Source: Ehretia macrophylla (lineage: Eukaryota > Streptophyta > Magnoliopsida > Boraginales > Ehretiaceae). From it: a stretch of 64,000 nucleotides of DNA. The stretch spans positions 89,492,644-89,556,643 of the forward strand of contig CM075767.1 in the NCBI GenBank assembly GCA_037974665.1. Reading direction: 5' to 3'. The notes under the pieces were generated by a model, which worked only from the letters and a program-made list of their open reading frames with translations, was not told the origin of the DNA and did not search any database. This document shows, piece by piece, positions 12,637 to 24,601 of this stretch; the stretch's first letter is position 1; every line of letters begins with the position of its first letter. A program made the position numbers and the translations under genes.

Positions 12637-12756
12637 GGGTGCGATCATACCAGCACTAATGCACCGGATCCCATCAAAACTCCGAAGTTCATCGTGCTTG
12701 GGCGAGAGTAGTACTAGGATGGGTGACCCCCTGGGAAGTCCTCGTGTTGTAACCCC
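12637..12756 (+). rRNA. 5S rRNA copy 19, probably impaired
   Basis: Differences: G41A, A54C, G56T, C114T, C116A. Box A has two changes; IE and box C are intact. Equivalent of copy 15 in the four-unit repeat. Confidence 0.93.
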
Positions 12757-13313
12757 CTTTTCAATTTTTTTTCCTCCGGTTAGGGTTGCCAAGACACTTT
12801 ATCTACCACATTTCTATTATCGAATCCTACGGCACCATGGGCAAGACAACTTCGCTTCACGTGGAGGCTAGGCCAGCAAACCAAGGGCGTAGGGCTTGTG
12901 ACCAGGTCTCCGTCACTCCGGTGCCCATACCTTTTGATCCGTAAGGAGTTACGCGACGCACAGCATATCGTTGGAAAGCCCTTTGAGAGCTCGACGACGA
13001 GGGCAGCAAGCTTGCTCGCTGTACCCTTTTTGGAGCCGAAAATCGAATGTTTTCATCAGTTTCGCGCCACTTTTCTTCTTTTGCTCTATTTTTCCGTCCT
13101 GAATCGTACATCGTGAGTTGTTAAAAGGAAGACAACCTTATTCGCGGGACATAAGAGGGCCCTACAATGCGTCGATATCACGTCTTTCAAGCATGCTGCA
13201 TTGTTGAAGCGGATGGGTTGTCGTTAAGCCCATTGTACCTTTTGAATGGGCCATCTCTCTAGGCTGGGACTGTGAACCGTTAACACATAAAGGAATTCTA
13301 GCCCTACCATGAC

Positions 13314-13433
13314 GGGTGCGATCATACCAGCACTAATGCAACGGATCCCATCAGAACTCCGAAGTTAAGTGTGTTTGGGCAAGAGTAGTACTAGGATGGG
13401 TGACCCCCTGGGAAGTCCTCGTGTTGCACCCCC
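13314..13433 (+). rRNA. 5S rRNA copy 20
   Basis: Differences: C28A, C57T, C61T, G68A. Box A has two transitions and IE one; box C and the ends are intact. Equivalent of copy 16 in the four-unit repeat. Confidence 0.93.
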
Positions 13434-13990
13434 CTTTTCAATTTTTTTTGCCCTGGTTAGGGTTGCCAAGATACTTTATCCACCACATTTCTATTATCGA
13501 ATCCCACGGCACCTTGGGCAAGACAACTTTGCTTCACGTAGAGGATGGGCCCGCAAACCGAGGGTGTGGGGCTTGTGACCAGGTCTCCGTCGCTCCGATG
13601 CCCATAACTTTTGATTCGTAAGGAGTTACGCGGCACACAGCATACCGTTGGAAAGCTCTCTGAGAGCTCTACGACGGGGTCAGCAAGCTTGCTCGTTCTA
13701 CTCTTTTTGGAGCCCAAAATCGAACGTTTTCATCAGTTTTGGGCCACTTTTCTTATTAAGCTTTGTTTTTCGGTCCCGGATCGTACGTCGTGAGCTTTTA
13801 AAAGGATAACAACCTTACTTCCCGGACATTAGAGTTCACTACAATGCGTTGATATCACGTCTTTCGAGGATGCTGCGTTGTTGAAGCGGATGGGTTGTTG
13901 TTAAGCCCATTGGGCCTTCTGAGTGGGCCATATCTCTAGGCTGGGACTGTGAACCGTTAACAGAAAAAGGAATTCTACCCACAACATGAC

Positions 13991-14110
13991 GGGTGCGATC
14001 ATACCAGCACTAATGCACCGGATCCCATCAGAACTCCGAAGTTAATCGTGCTAGGGCGAGAGTAGTACTAGGATGGGTGACCCCTTGCAAAGTTCTCGTG
14101 TTGCACCCCC
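13991..14110 (+). rRNA. 5S rRNA copy 21, probably impaired
   Basis: Differences: G56T, T63A, C95T, G98C, G99A, C104T. Equivalent of copy 17. The first terminator tract is TTT, then T8. Confidence 0.93.
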
Positions 14111-14668
14111 CTTTCCAATTTTTTTTCCTCCGGTTAGGGTTGCGAAGTTACTTTACCCACCACATTTCTCTTATCGAATCCCATGACACCTTGGGCAAGA
14201 CAACTTCGCTTCACGTGGAGGCTGGGCCAACAAATCGAGGGCGTAGGGCTTGTGACCATGTCTCCGTTGCTCTGGTGCCCATAACTTTTGATTCGTAAGG
14301 AGTTATGCAGCGCACAACATACCGTTGTAAAGCTCTGCCAAAGCTCTACGACGGAGACAGCCAGTGTGCTCTGTTTGCCCATTTTTGGAGCCCAAAATCG
14401 AACATTTTCGTCAGTTTCGGTCTACTTTTCTAGTTTTGCTCTGTTTATCCTTCCCGGATCGTACATAGTGAGCTGTTAAAAGGACGACAACCTTAATCGC
14501 GGGACATTAGAGGGCCCTACAATGCATCGATATCACGTCTTGCGAGGATGCTACATTGTTAAAGCGGATGTGTTGTTGTTAAGCCCATTAGGCCTTCTGA
14601 CTGGGCAATCTCTCTAGGCTGGGACTGTGAACCGTTAACACATAAAGGAATTGTGCCGTCAACATGAC

Positions 14669-14788
14669 GGTTGCGATCATACAAGCACTAATGTACCAGA
14701 TCCCATCAGAACTCCGAAGTTAAGCGTTCTTGGGCGAGAGTAGTACTAGGATGAGTTACCCCGAGGAAATTCCTCGTGTTGCACCCCC
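14669..14788 (+). rRNA. 5S rRNA copy 22, probably pseudogene
   Basis: Differences: G3T, C15A, C26T, G30A, G60T, G86A, G89T, C95G, T96A, G99A, G102T. Box C is heavily changed. The upstream element reads TTGTGCC instead of TTCTACC. First of the 685-bp units. Confidence 0.92.
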
Positions 14789-15353
14789 CTTTTCAATTTT
14801 TTTTCTTCCGGTTAGGTTTGCCAAGATACTTTATCCACCACATTACTATTATCGAATCCCACGGCACCTTGGGCTAGACAACTTCGCTTCACGTGGGGGC
14901 TGGATGCTGGGCCAGCAAACCGAGGGCGTAGGGCTTATGACTAGGTCTCCGTCGCTCTGGTTCCCATAACTTTTGATCCTTAAGGAGTTATGTGGTGCAC
15001 AACATACCATTCGAAAGCTCTCCTAGAGCTCTACGACGGGGGCAGCCAGTTTGCTCGCTTTGCCCTTTTTTGGAGACCAAAATCGAACGCTTTCATCAGT
15101 TTCGGGCCACTTTTCTAGTTTTGCTCTGTTTATCCTTCCCGGATCGTACATAGTGAGCTGTTAAAAGGACGACAACCTTACTCGCGGGACATTAGAGGGC
15201 CCTTCAACGCATCGATATCACGTCTTGTGAGGATGCTACGTTGTTAAAGTGGATGGGTTGTTGTTAAGCCCATTAGGCCTTCTGAATGGGCAATCTTTCT
15301 AGGCTGGGACTGTGAACCGTTAACACAAAAAGGAATTCTACCCCCACCATGAC

Positions 15354-15473
15354 GGGTGAGATCATACCCGTACTAATGCACCAGATCCCATCAGAACTCC
15401 GAAGTTAAGCGTTCTTGGGCGAGAGTAGTACTAGGATGAGTTACCCCGAGGAAATTCCTCGTGTTGCACCCCC
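15354..15473 (+). rRNA. 5S rRNA copy 23, probably pseudogene
   Basis: Differences: C6A, A16C, C18T, G30A, G60T, G86A, G89T, C95G, T96A, G99A, G102T. Identical to copy 24, as is the surrounding spacer. Confidence 0.92.
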
Positions 15474-16038
15474 CTTTTCAATTTTTTTTCCTCCGGTTAG
15501 GGTTGCCAAGATACTTTATCCACCACATTACTATTATCGAATCCCACGGCACCTTGGGCAAGACAACTTCGCTTCACGTGGAGGCTGGATGCTGGGCCCG
15601 TAAACCGAGGGCGTAGGGCTTATGACTAGGTCTCCGTCGCTCTGGTTCCCATAACTTTTGATCCTTAAGGAGTTATGTGGTGCACAACATACCATTCGAA
15701 AGCTCTCCTAGAGCTCTACGACGGGGGCAGCCAGTTTGCTCGCTTTGCCCTTTTTTGGAGACCAAAATCGAACGCTTTCATCAGTTTCGGGCCACTTTTC
15801 TAGTTTTGCTCTGTTTATCCTTCCCGGATCGTACATAGTGAGCTGTTAAAAGGACGACAACCTTACTCGCGGGACATTAGAGGGCCCTTCAACGCATCGA
15901 TATCACGTCTTGTGAGGATGCTACGTTGTTAAAGTGGATGGGTTGTTGTTAAGCCCATTAGGCCTTCTGAATGGGCAATCTTTCTAGGCTGGGACTGTGA
16001 ACCGTTAACACAAAAAGGAATTCTACCCCCACCATGAC

Positions 16039-16158
16039 GGGTGAGATCATACCCGTACTAATGCACCAGATCCCATCAGAACTCCGAAGTTAAGCGTTCT
16101 TGGGCGAGAGTAGTACTAGGATGAGTTACCCCGAGGAAATTCCTCGTGTTGCACCCCC
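16039..16158 (+). rRNA. 5S rRNA copy 24, probably pseudogene
   Basis: Same sequence as copy 23, 685 bp upstream, including all eleven differences from consensus. Its unit becomes chimeric further on: the spacer switches at about 16407 to the variant seen after copy 17. Confidence 0.92.
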
Positions 16159-16723
16159 CTTTTCAATTTTTTTTCCTCCGGTTAGGGTTGCCAAGATACT
16201 TTATCCACCACATTACTATTATCGAATCCCACGGCACCTTGGGCAAGACAACTTCGCTTCACGTGGAGGCTGGATGCTGGGCCCGTAAACCGAGGGCGTA
16301 GGGCTTATGACTAGGTCTCCGTCGCTCTGGTTCCCATAACTTTTGATCCTTAAGGAGTTATGTGGTGCACAACATACCATTCGAAAGCTCTCCTAGAGCT
16401 CTACGACAGGGGCAGCCAGCTTGCTCGCTTGGCCCTTTTTTGGATCCCAAAATCGAAAGTTTTCATCAGTTTTGGGCCACTTTTCTAGTTTTGCTCTGTT
16501 TATCCTTCCCGGATCGTACATAGTGAGCTGTTAAAAGGACGACAACCTTACTCGCGGGACATTAGAGGGCCCTTCAACGCATCGATATCACGTCTTGCGA
16601 GGATGCTACGTTGTTAAAGTGGATGGGTTGTTGTTAAGCCCATTAGGCCTTCTGAATGGGCAATCTCTCTAGGCTGGGACTGTGAACCGTTAACACAAAA
16701 AGGAATTCTACCCCCACCATGAC

Positions 16724-16843
16724 AGGTGAGATCATACCAGCACTAATGCACCGGATCCCATCAGAACTCCGAAGTTAAGTGATCTTGGGCGAGAGTAGTA
16801 CTAGGATGAGCTACCCCGTGGGAAGTCCTCTTGTTGCACCCCC
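16724..16843 (+). rRNA. 5S rRNA copy 25, probably pseudogene
   Basis: Differences: G1A, C6A, C57T, T59A, G60T, G86A, T88C, G89T, C95G, G108T. The following spacer has lost about 8 bp at about 17021 and a few more before the next 5S (unit 665 bp). Confidence 0.92.
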
Positions 16844-17388
16844 TTTTTCAATTTTTTTCCTCCGGTTAGGGTTGCCAAGATATTTTATCCACCACATTTC
16901 TATTATCGAATCCCACGGCACCTTGGGCACAACAACTTCACTTCACGTGGAGGCTGGTCCCGCAAACCGAGGGCGTAGGGCTTGTGACCAGGTCTCTGTC
17001 GCTCCGGTGCCCATAACTTTTGGAGTTACGCGGCGCAATGCATACCGTTGGAAAGCTCTCCGAGAGCTCTACGACGCGGTTAGCAAGCTTGCTAGTTGTG
17101 CCCTTTTTGGAGCCCAAAATCGAACATTTTCATCAGTTTCGGGCCACGTTTCTAGGTTTGCTCTGTTTTTCCTTCCCGGATCGTACATCGTGAGCTGTTA
17201 AAAGGACGACAACCTTACTCACGGGACATTAGAGGGCCCTACAACGTGTCGATATCATGTCTTGCGAGGATGCTGCGTTGTTTAGGCAGATTGGTTGTTG
17301 TTAAGCCCATTGGGCCTTCTAAATGGGCAATCTCTCTAGGCTGGGACGGTGAACTGTTAACACAAAGAAATTGTGCCTTCAAAATGAC

Positions 17389-17508
17389 GGTTGCGATCAT
17401 ACCAGCACTAATGCACTGGATCCTATCAGAACTCCGAAGTTAAGCGTGCTTGGGCCAGAGTAGTACTAGGATGGGTGACCCCCTGGGAAATCCTCGTGTT
17501 GTACTCCA
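17389..17508 (+). rRNA. 5S rRNA copy 26
   Basis: Differences: G3T, C29T, C36T, G68C, G102A, C114T, C117T. Box A and box C are intact; IE has one change. Same family as copies 31 and 38. Upstream element is the TTGTGCC type. Confidence 0.93.
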
Positions 17509-18065
17509 CTTTTCAATTTTTTTTGCCCCGATTAGGGTTGCCAAGATACTTTATCGACCACATTTCTATTACCGAATCACATGGCACCTTGGGCAAGACA
17601 ACTTCGCTTCACGTAGAGACTGGGCCCGCAAACCGAGGGCGTAAGGCCTTTGACCAGGTCTTCATCGCTCTAGTGCCCATAACTTTTGATCCATAAGGAG
17701 TTACGTGACGCACATCATACTGTTGGAAAGCTCACCGAGAGCTCTACGACGAGGACAGCATGCTTGCTCGCTTTGCCCATTTTGGAGCCCAAAATCGATC
17801 ATTTTCATCAGTTTCGGGCCACTATTCTTATTAAGCTCTGTTTTTTCGTCCCGGATCGTACGTCGTGAGCTTTTAAAAGGACGACAACCTTACTCGCGGG
17901 ATATTAGAGAGCCCTACAATGCGTCGATATCACGTCTTGCGTGGATGATGCGTTGTTGAAGCGGATGGGTTGTTGTTAATCCTATTTGGCCTAATGAATG
18001 GGCCATCTCTCTAGGCTGGGACTGTGAACCGTTAACACAAAAAGGAATTCTACCCCCACCATGAC

Positions 18066-18185
18066 GTGTGCGATCATACCAGGACTAATGCACCGGATCC
18101 CATCAGAACTTCGATGTTAAGCGTGCTTGGGCGAGAGTAGTACTAGAATGGGTCACCCCATGGGAAGTGCTCGTGTTGCACCCCC
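18066..18185 (+). rRNA. 5S rRNA copy 27, probably impaired
   Basis: Differences: G2T, C18G, C46T, A50T, G82A, G89C, C95A, C104G. Box C has three changes. The spacer carries the longer 16-bp palindrome (18434-18449). Confidence 0.92.
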
Positions 18186-18742
18186 CTTTTCAAGTTTTTT
18201 TACTCCGGTTAAGGTTGCCAAGATACTTTATCCACCACATTTCTATAGTCGAATCCCACGGGACCTTGGGCAAGACAACTTCGCTTCACGTGGAGGCTGG
18301 GCAAGCAAACCGAGGGCGTAGGGCCTGAGACCAGGTCTCCGTCTCTCCAGTGCCCATAACTTTTGATCCGTAAGGAGTTACGCGGTGCACAGCATACCGT
18401 TGGAAAGCTCTCCAAGAGCTCTACGACCGGAGCAGCAAGCTAGCTTGCTATGCCATTTTTGGAACCCAAAATCGAATGTTTTCATCAGTTCCGGGCCACT
18501 TTTCTTATTAAGCTATATTTTTCCATCCCAGATCGTACGTCTTGAGCTGTTAAAAGGACGACAACCTAACTCGCCGTACATTATAGGGCCCTACAATGCG
18601 TCGATATCACATCTTGCGAGGATGCTGCGTTGTTGAAGCGGATGGGTTATCGTTAAGCCCATTAGGCCTTTTGAATGGGCCATCTCTCTGGGCTGCGACT
18701 GTGAACCGTTAACACAAAAAGGAATTCTATCCCCAACATGAC

Positions 18743-18862
18743 GGGTGCGATCATACCAGTACTAATGCACCGGATCCCATCAGAACTCCGAAGTTAAGCG
18801 TGCTTGAGCGAGAGTAGTACTAGGATGGGTGACCCGCTAGGAAGTCCTCGTGTTGCACCCCC
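18743..18862 (+). rRNA. 5S rRNA copy 28
   Basis: Differences: C18T, G65A, C94G, G97A. Box A and IE are intact; box C has two changes. Confidence 0.93.
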
Positions 18863-19418
18863 CTTTTCAATTTTTTTTCCTTCGGTTAGGGTTGCCAAGA
18901 TATTTTATCCACCACAATTCTTTTATCGAATCCCACGGCACCTTGGGCAAGACAACTTCACTTCACTTGGAGGGTGGGCCCGAAAACCGAGGGCGTGGGG
19001 CTTGTGACTGTGTCTCCGTCGCTCCGGTGTCCATAACTTTTGATTCGTAAGGAGTTGCGCAGCGCACAGCATACCGTTGGAAAGCTCTCCGAGAGCACTA
19101 CGACGGGTCATCAAGCTTGCTCGTTGTACGCTTTTTGGAGCCTAAAATCGAACGTTTTCATCAGTTTTGGGCTACTTTTCTTATTAACCTTTGTTTTTCG
19201 GTCCCGAATCGTACGTCGTGAGCTTTGAAAAGGATGACAACCTTACTTCCGGGACATTAGAGTGCCCTACAATGCGTCGATATCACGTCTTGCGAGGATG
19301 CTGCGTTGTTGAAGCGGATGGGTTGTTGTTAAGGCCATTGGGCCTTCTGAGTGGGCCATCTCTCTAGGCTGGGACTGTGAACCGTTAACACAAAAAGGAA
19401 TTCTACCCCCAACATGAC

Positions 19419-19538
19419 GGGTGCGATCATACCAGCACTAATGAACCGGATCCCATCAGAACTCCGAAGTTAATCGTGCTTGGGCGAGAGTAGTACTAGG
19501 ATGGGGGACCCCATGCAAAGTCCTCGTGTTGCACCCCC
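19419..19538 (+). rRNA. 5S rRNA copy 29, probably impaired
   Basis: Differences: C26A, G56T, T88G, C95A, G98C, G99A. Its spacer carries the largest deletion in the window, about 172 bp joined at 19721-19724, so the next 5S starts only 505 bp on. Confidence 0.93.
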
Positions 19539-19923
19539 CTTTCCAATTTTTTTTCCTCCGATTACGGTTGCCAAGTTACTTTATCCACCACATTTCTATT
19601 ATTGAATTCCACGGCACCTTGGGCAACGCAATTTCGCTTCACGTGGAGGCTGGGCCCGCAAACCGAGGGTGTAGGGCTTGTGACCATGTCTCCGTCGCTC
19701 TGGTGCACATAACTTTTGATCCGTGAGCTGTTAAAAGGACGACAACCTTACTCGCGGGATATTAGAGGGCCCTACAATGCATCGATATCACGTCTTGCGA
19801 GGATGCTATATTGTTAAAGCGGATGGGTTGTTGTTAAGCCCATTAGGGCTTCTGAATGTGCCATCTCTCCAGGCTGGGACTGTGAACCGTTAACACATAA
19901 AGGAATTGTGCCGTCAACATGAC

Positions 19924-20043
19924 AGTTGCGATCATACCAGCACTAATGCACCAGATCCCATCAGAGCTCCGAAGTTTAGCGTTCTTGGGCGAGAGTAGTA
20001 CTAGGATGAGTTACCCCGTGGGAAGTGCTGGTGGTGCAGCCCC
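19924..20043 (+). rRNA. 5S rRNA copy 30, probably pseudogene
   Basis: Differences: G1A, G3T, G30A, A43G, A54T, G60T, G86A, G89T, C95G, C104G, C107G, T111G, C116G. Both strands of helix I and box C are degraded. The spacer has the 8-bp insertion of the 685-bp type plus a deletion of about 33 bp at 20321. Confidence 0.92.
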
Positions 20044-20575
20044 CTTTTCAATTTTTTTTTCCTCCGGTTAGGGCTGCCAAGATACTTTATCCACCACATT
20101 ACTATTATCGAATCCCACGGCTCCTTGGGCAAGACAACTTCGCTTCACGTGGAGGCTGGATGCTGGGCCCGCAAACCGAGGGCGTAGGGCTTATGACCAA
20201 GTCTCCGTCGCTCTGGTTCCCATAACTTTTGATCCTTAAGGAGTTACGTGGCGCACAGCATACTGTTGGAAAGCTCTCCGAGAGCTCTACGATAGGGGCA
20301 GCCACCTTGCTCGCTATGCCAATTCGGGCCACTTTTCTTGTTTTGCTCAGTTTTTACTTTCCGGATAGTACATCGTGAGCTGTTAAAAGGATGTCAACCT
20401 TACTCGAGGGACATTAGAGGGCCCTACAACGCATCGATATCATGTCTTACGAGGATGCTGCGTTGTTTAGGCGGATGGGTTGTTGTTAAGCCCATTGGGC
20501 CTTCTAAATGGGCAATCTCTCTAGGCTGGGACTGTGAACCGTTAACACATAAAGGAATTGTGCCATCAACATGAC

Positions 20576-20695
20576 GGTTGCGATCATACCAGCACTAATG
20601 CACTGGATCCTATCAGAACTCCGAAGTTAAGCGTGCTTGGACGAGAGTAGTACTAGGATGGGTGACCCCCTGGGAAATCCTCGTGTTGTACTCCC
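20576..20695 (+). rRNA. 5S rRNA copy 31
   Basis: Differences: G3T, C29T, C36T, G66A, G102A, C114T, C117T. Box A, IE and box C as defined here are unchanged except for the G66A flank, but the helix I ends are altered. Relative of copies 26 and 38. Confidence 0.93.
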
Positions 20696-21252
20696 CTTTT
20701 CAATTTTTTTTCCTCCGGTTAGGGTTGCCAAGATACTTTATCCACCACATTTCTATTATCGAATCCCACGGCACCTTGGGCAAGACAACTTCGCTTCACG
20801 TGGAGGCTGGGCCCGCAAACCGAGGGCGTAGTGCTTTTGACCAGGTCTCCGTCGCTCCGGTGCCCATAACTTTTGATCCGTAAGAAGTTAGGCGGCGCAC
20901 AACATACCATTGGAAAGCTCTCTGAGAACTCTACGATGAGGGCAACAAGCTTGCTTGCTGTACCCTTTTTGGAGCTCAAAATCGAAGGTTTTCATCAGTT
21001 TCAGGTCACTTTTCTTATTAAGCTATGTTTTTCCGTCCTGGATCGTACGTCGTGAGCTGTTAAAAGGACGACAACCTTACTCGCATGACATTAGAGGGCC
21101 CAACAATGCGTCGATATCACGTCTTGCGAGGATGCTGCGTTGTTGAAGCGGATGGGTTGTTGTTAAGCCCATTGGGCCTTCTGAATGGGCCATCTATCTA
21201 GGCTGGAACTGTGAACCGTTAACACAAAAAGGAATTCTACCCCCAACATGAC

Positions 21253-21372
21253 GGGTGCGATCATACCAGCACTAATGCACCGGATCCCATCAGAACTCCG
21301 AAGTTAAGCGTGCTTGGGCGAGAGTAGTACTAGGATGGGTAACCCCGTGGGAAGTCCTCGTGTTGCACTCCC
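21253..21372 (+). rRNA. 5S rRNA copy 32
   Basis: Differences: G89A, C95G, C117T. Box A and IE are intact; box C has two changes. Confidence 0.94.
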
Positions 21373-21929
21373 CTTTTCAATTTTTTTTCCTTTGGTTAGG
21401 GTTGCCAAAATACTTTATCCACCACATTTCTATTATCGAATCCCAAGGCACCTTGGGCAAGACAACTTCGCTTCACGTGGAGGCTTGGCCCACAAACCGA
21501 GGGCGTATGGCTTGTGACCAGGTCTCCGCCGCTCCGATGCCCATAACTTTTGATCCGTAAGGAGTTACGCGGCGCACAGCATACCGTTGGAAAGCACTTT
21601 GAGAGCTCTTCAACGGGGGCAGCCAGCTTTCTCGTTGTGCCCTTTTTGGAGCCCAAAATCGAACATTTTCATCAGTTTTGGGCCACTTTTCTTATTAAGC
21701 TCTGTTTTTTATTCCCGGATCGTACGTCGTGAGCTGTTAAAAGGATGACAACCTTACTCGCGGGAACTTAGAGGGCCCTACAATGCATCAATATCACGTC
21801 TTGCGAGGATGCTGCGTTGTTAAAGCGGATGGGTTGTTGTTAAGCCCATTGGGCCTTCTGAATTGGCTATCTCTCTAGGCCGGGACTGTGAATTGTTAAT
21901 AGAAATAGGAATTCTACCCCCACCAGGAT

Positions 21930-22049
21930 GGGTGCGATCGTACCAGCACTAATGGACCTGATCCCATCAGAACTCCGAAGTTAATCCTGCTTGGGCGAGA
22001 GTAGTACTAGGATGGGTGACCCCCAGGGGAGACCTCGAGTTGCACCCCC
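21930..22049 (+). rRNA. 5S rRNA copy 33, probably impaired
   Basis: Differences: A11G, C26G, G30T, G56T, G58C, T96A, A100G, T103A, T109A. Box A has two changes. The first terminator tract is TTT and base -1 is T. Confidence 0.92.
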
Positions 22050-22606
22050 CTTTCCGAATTTTTTTCCTCCGGTTAGGGTTGCCAAGATACTTTATCCACC
22101 ACATTTCTATTATCGAATCCCACGGCACCTTGGGCAAGACAACTTCGCTTCACGTGGAGGCTGGGCCAGCAAACCGAGGGCGTAGGGCTTGTGACCAGGT
22201 CTCCATCACTCCGGTGCCCATAACTTTTGATCTGTATGGAGTTACGCGGCGCACATCATACCGCTGCAAAGCTCTCCGAGAGCTCTATGACGGGGGCAGC
22301 AAGCTTGCTCTTTGTGCCCTTTTTGGAGCCCAAAATCTAACGTTTTCATTAGTCTCGGGTCACTTTTCTTAATAAACTCTGTTTTTTCGTCTCGGATCGT
22401 ACGTCGTGAGCTGTTAAAAGGACGACAACCTTACTCGCGGGATATTAGAGGGCCCTACAATGCGTCGATATCACGTCTTGCGAGGATGCTGCATTGTTGA
22501 AGCGGATGGGTTGTTGTTAAGCCCATTGGGCCTTGTGAATGGGCTATCTCTCTAGGCTGGGACTGTGAACCGTTAACACAAAAAGGAATTCTACCCCCAA
22601 CATGAC

Positions 22607-22726
22607 GGGTGCGATCATACCAGCACTAATGCACCGGATCCCATCAGAACTCCGAAGTTAAGCGTGCTTGGGAGAGAGTAGTACTATGATGGGTGACCCC
22701 TTGGAAAGTCCTCGTGTTGCACTCCC
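22607..22726 (+). rRNA. 5S rRNA copy 34
   Basis: Differences: C67A, G81T, C95T, G99A, C117T. Box A is intact; IE and box C are changed. Confidence 0.93.
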
Positions 22727-23284
22727 CCTTTTCAAATTTTTTTCCTCCAGTTAGGGTTGCCAAGATGCTTTATCCACCACATTTCTATTATCGAATCCCA
22801 CGGCAGCTTAGGCAACACAACTTCGCTTCATGTGGAGGCTGGGCCAGTAAACCGAGGGCGTACGGCTTGTGACCAGGTCTCCGTCGCTCTGGTGCCCATA
22901 ACTTTTGATCCGTAAGGAGTTACGCGACGCACAGTACACCATTGGAAAGCTCTCTGAGAGCTCTACGACCAGGGCACCAAGCTTGCACGCTGTGCCCTTT
23001 TTGGAGCCCAAAATTGAACGTTTTCATCAGTTTCGGGCCACTTTTCTTATTGAGCTCTGTTTTTCCGTCCCGGATCGTACATCGTGAGCTGTTAAAAGGA
23101 CGAAAACCTTACTCGCGTGACATTAGTGGGCCCTACATTGTGTCGATATCACGTCTTGCGAGGATGCTGTATTGTTGAAGCGGATGGGTTGTTGTTAAGC
23201 CCATTGGGCCTTGTGAATGGGCTATCTCCCTATGCTGGGGCTGTGAACCGTTAACACAAAAAGGAATTCTACCCCTAACATGAC

Positions 23285-23404
23285 AGGTGCGATCATACCA
23301 GCACTAATGCACCGGATCCCATCAGAACTCTGAAGGTAAGCGTGCTTGGGCGAGAGTAGTACTAGGATGAGTGACCCCTTGGAAAGTCATCGTGTTGAAC
23401 CCCC
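23285..23404 (+). rRNA. 5S rRNA copy 35, probably impaired
   Basis: Differences: G1A, C47T, T52G, G86A, C95T, G99A, C105A, C114A. Box A and box C are changed and helix I is weakened at both strands. Confidence 0.93.
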
Positions 23405-23961
23405 CTTTTCAATTTTTTTTCATCCGGTTAGGGTTGCCAAGATATTTTATCCACCACTTTTCTATTATTGAATCCCACGGCACCTTGGGCAACACAACTT
23501 CGCTTCATGTGGAGGTTGGGCCAGCAAACCGAGGGCGTAGGGCTTGTGACCCGATCTCCGTCGCTCTGGTGCCCTTAACTTTTGATCGGTAAGGAGTTAC
23601 GCGACGCACAGCACACCGTTGGAAAGCTCTCCGAGAGCTCTACGACGGGGGCAGCAAGCTTGCTCGTTGTGCCCTTTTTGGAGCCCAAAATCGAACGTTT
23701 TCATTAGTTTCGGGCCACTTTTCTTATTAAGCTCTATTTTTTCATCCCGGATCATACGTCGTGAGCTGTTAAAAGGACGACAACCATACTTGCGGTACAT
23801 TAGAGGGCTCTACAACGCGTCGATATCACGTCTTGCGAGGATGCTGCATTGTTGAAGTGGATGGGTTGTTGTTAAGCCCATTGGGCCTTGTGAATGGGCT
23901 ATCTCCCTAGGTTGGGACTGTGAACCATTAACACAAAGATGAATTCTACCCCCACCATGAC

Positions 23962-24081
23962 GGGTGCGATCATACCAGCACTAATGCACCGGATCCCATC
24001 AGAACTCCGAAGTTAAGCGTGCTTGGGCGAGAGTAGTACTAGGATGGGTGACCCCGTGGGAAGTCCTCGTTTTGTACCCCC
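23962..24081 (+). rRNA. 5S rRNA copy 36, near consensus
   Basis: Differences: C95G, G110T, C114T. Box A and IE are perfect. The following spacer lacks about 37 bp at about 24187, which removes the GC-rich stretch after the G-box. Confidence 0.94.
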
Positions 24082-24601
24082 ATTTTCAATTTTTTTTCCT
24101 CCGGTTAGGGTTGCCAAGATATTTTATCCACCACATTTCTATTATCGAATCCCACGGCACCTTGGGCAAGACAACTTCGCTTCACGTTGACCAGGTCTCC
24201 GTTGTTCCTGTGCCCATAACTTTTGATCCGTAAGGAGTTACGCGGCGCACATCATACCGTTGGAAAGCTATCTGAGAGCTCTACGACGAGGGCAGCAAGG
24301 TTACTCGTTGTGCCCTTTTTGGAGCCCAAAATCGAACGTTTTCATCAGTTTTGGGCAACTTTTCTTAATAAGCTCTATTTTTCCGTCCCGGATCATACGT
24401 CGGAAGCTATTAAAAGGACTAAAACCTTACATGCGGGACATTAGAGGGCCCTACAATGCGTCGATATCACGTCTTGCGAGGATGCTACGTTGTTGAAACG
24501 GAAGGGTTGTTGTTAAGCACATTGGGCCTTCTGAATGGGCCATCTATCTAGGCTGGACTGTGAACCGTTAACACAAAAAGGAATTCTACCCCCACCATGA
24601 C

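Larger units (their letters stand above)
9550..14668 (+). repeat. Four-unit higher-order repeat, 2,708-bp period
   Basis: The tail of unit 14 and units 15-17 recur as the tail of unit 18 and units 19-21. Shared markers: GATCCCTATGGAG and GTTAGCAAGCTTGCTAGTCG in the first tail, G41A/A54C and CACCATGGGC (15, 19), G68A (16, 20), and G98C/G99A with GCGAAGTTAC (17, 21). Confidence 0.8.
14917..16406 (+). repeat. Perfect 685-bp tandem duplication
   Basis: About 805 bp starting near 14917 is repeated without a visible difference 685 bp downstream, giving a perfectly periodic stretch of about 1.5 kb. The unit is 8 bp longer than normal because GGCTGGATGCTGGG replaces GGCTGGG in the spacer. Identity ends near 16406, where the downstream copy switches to another spacer variant. 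Either a very recent duplication or an assembly effect. Confidence 0.8.

Noticed and set aside
16721..16843. Inverted 5S copies
   Set aside because: I looked for the reverse complement of box C and of the 5S 5' end and saw none; every copy recognised is on the + strand.
16779..17201. Longest open frame in the window (140 codons)
   Set aside because: It begins inside 5S copy 25 and reads on through the spacer only because small deletions shift the usual stops. No protein features.
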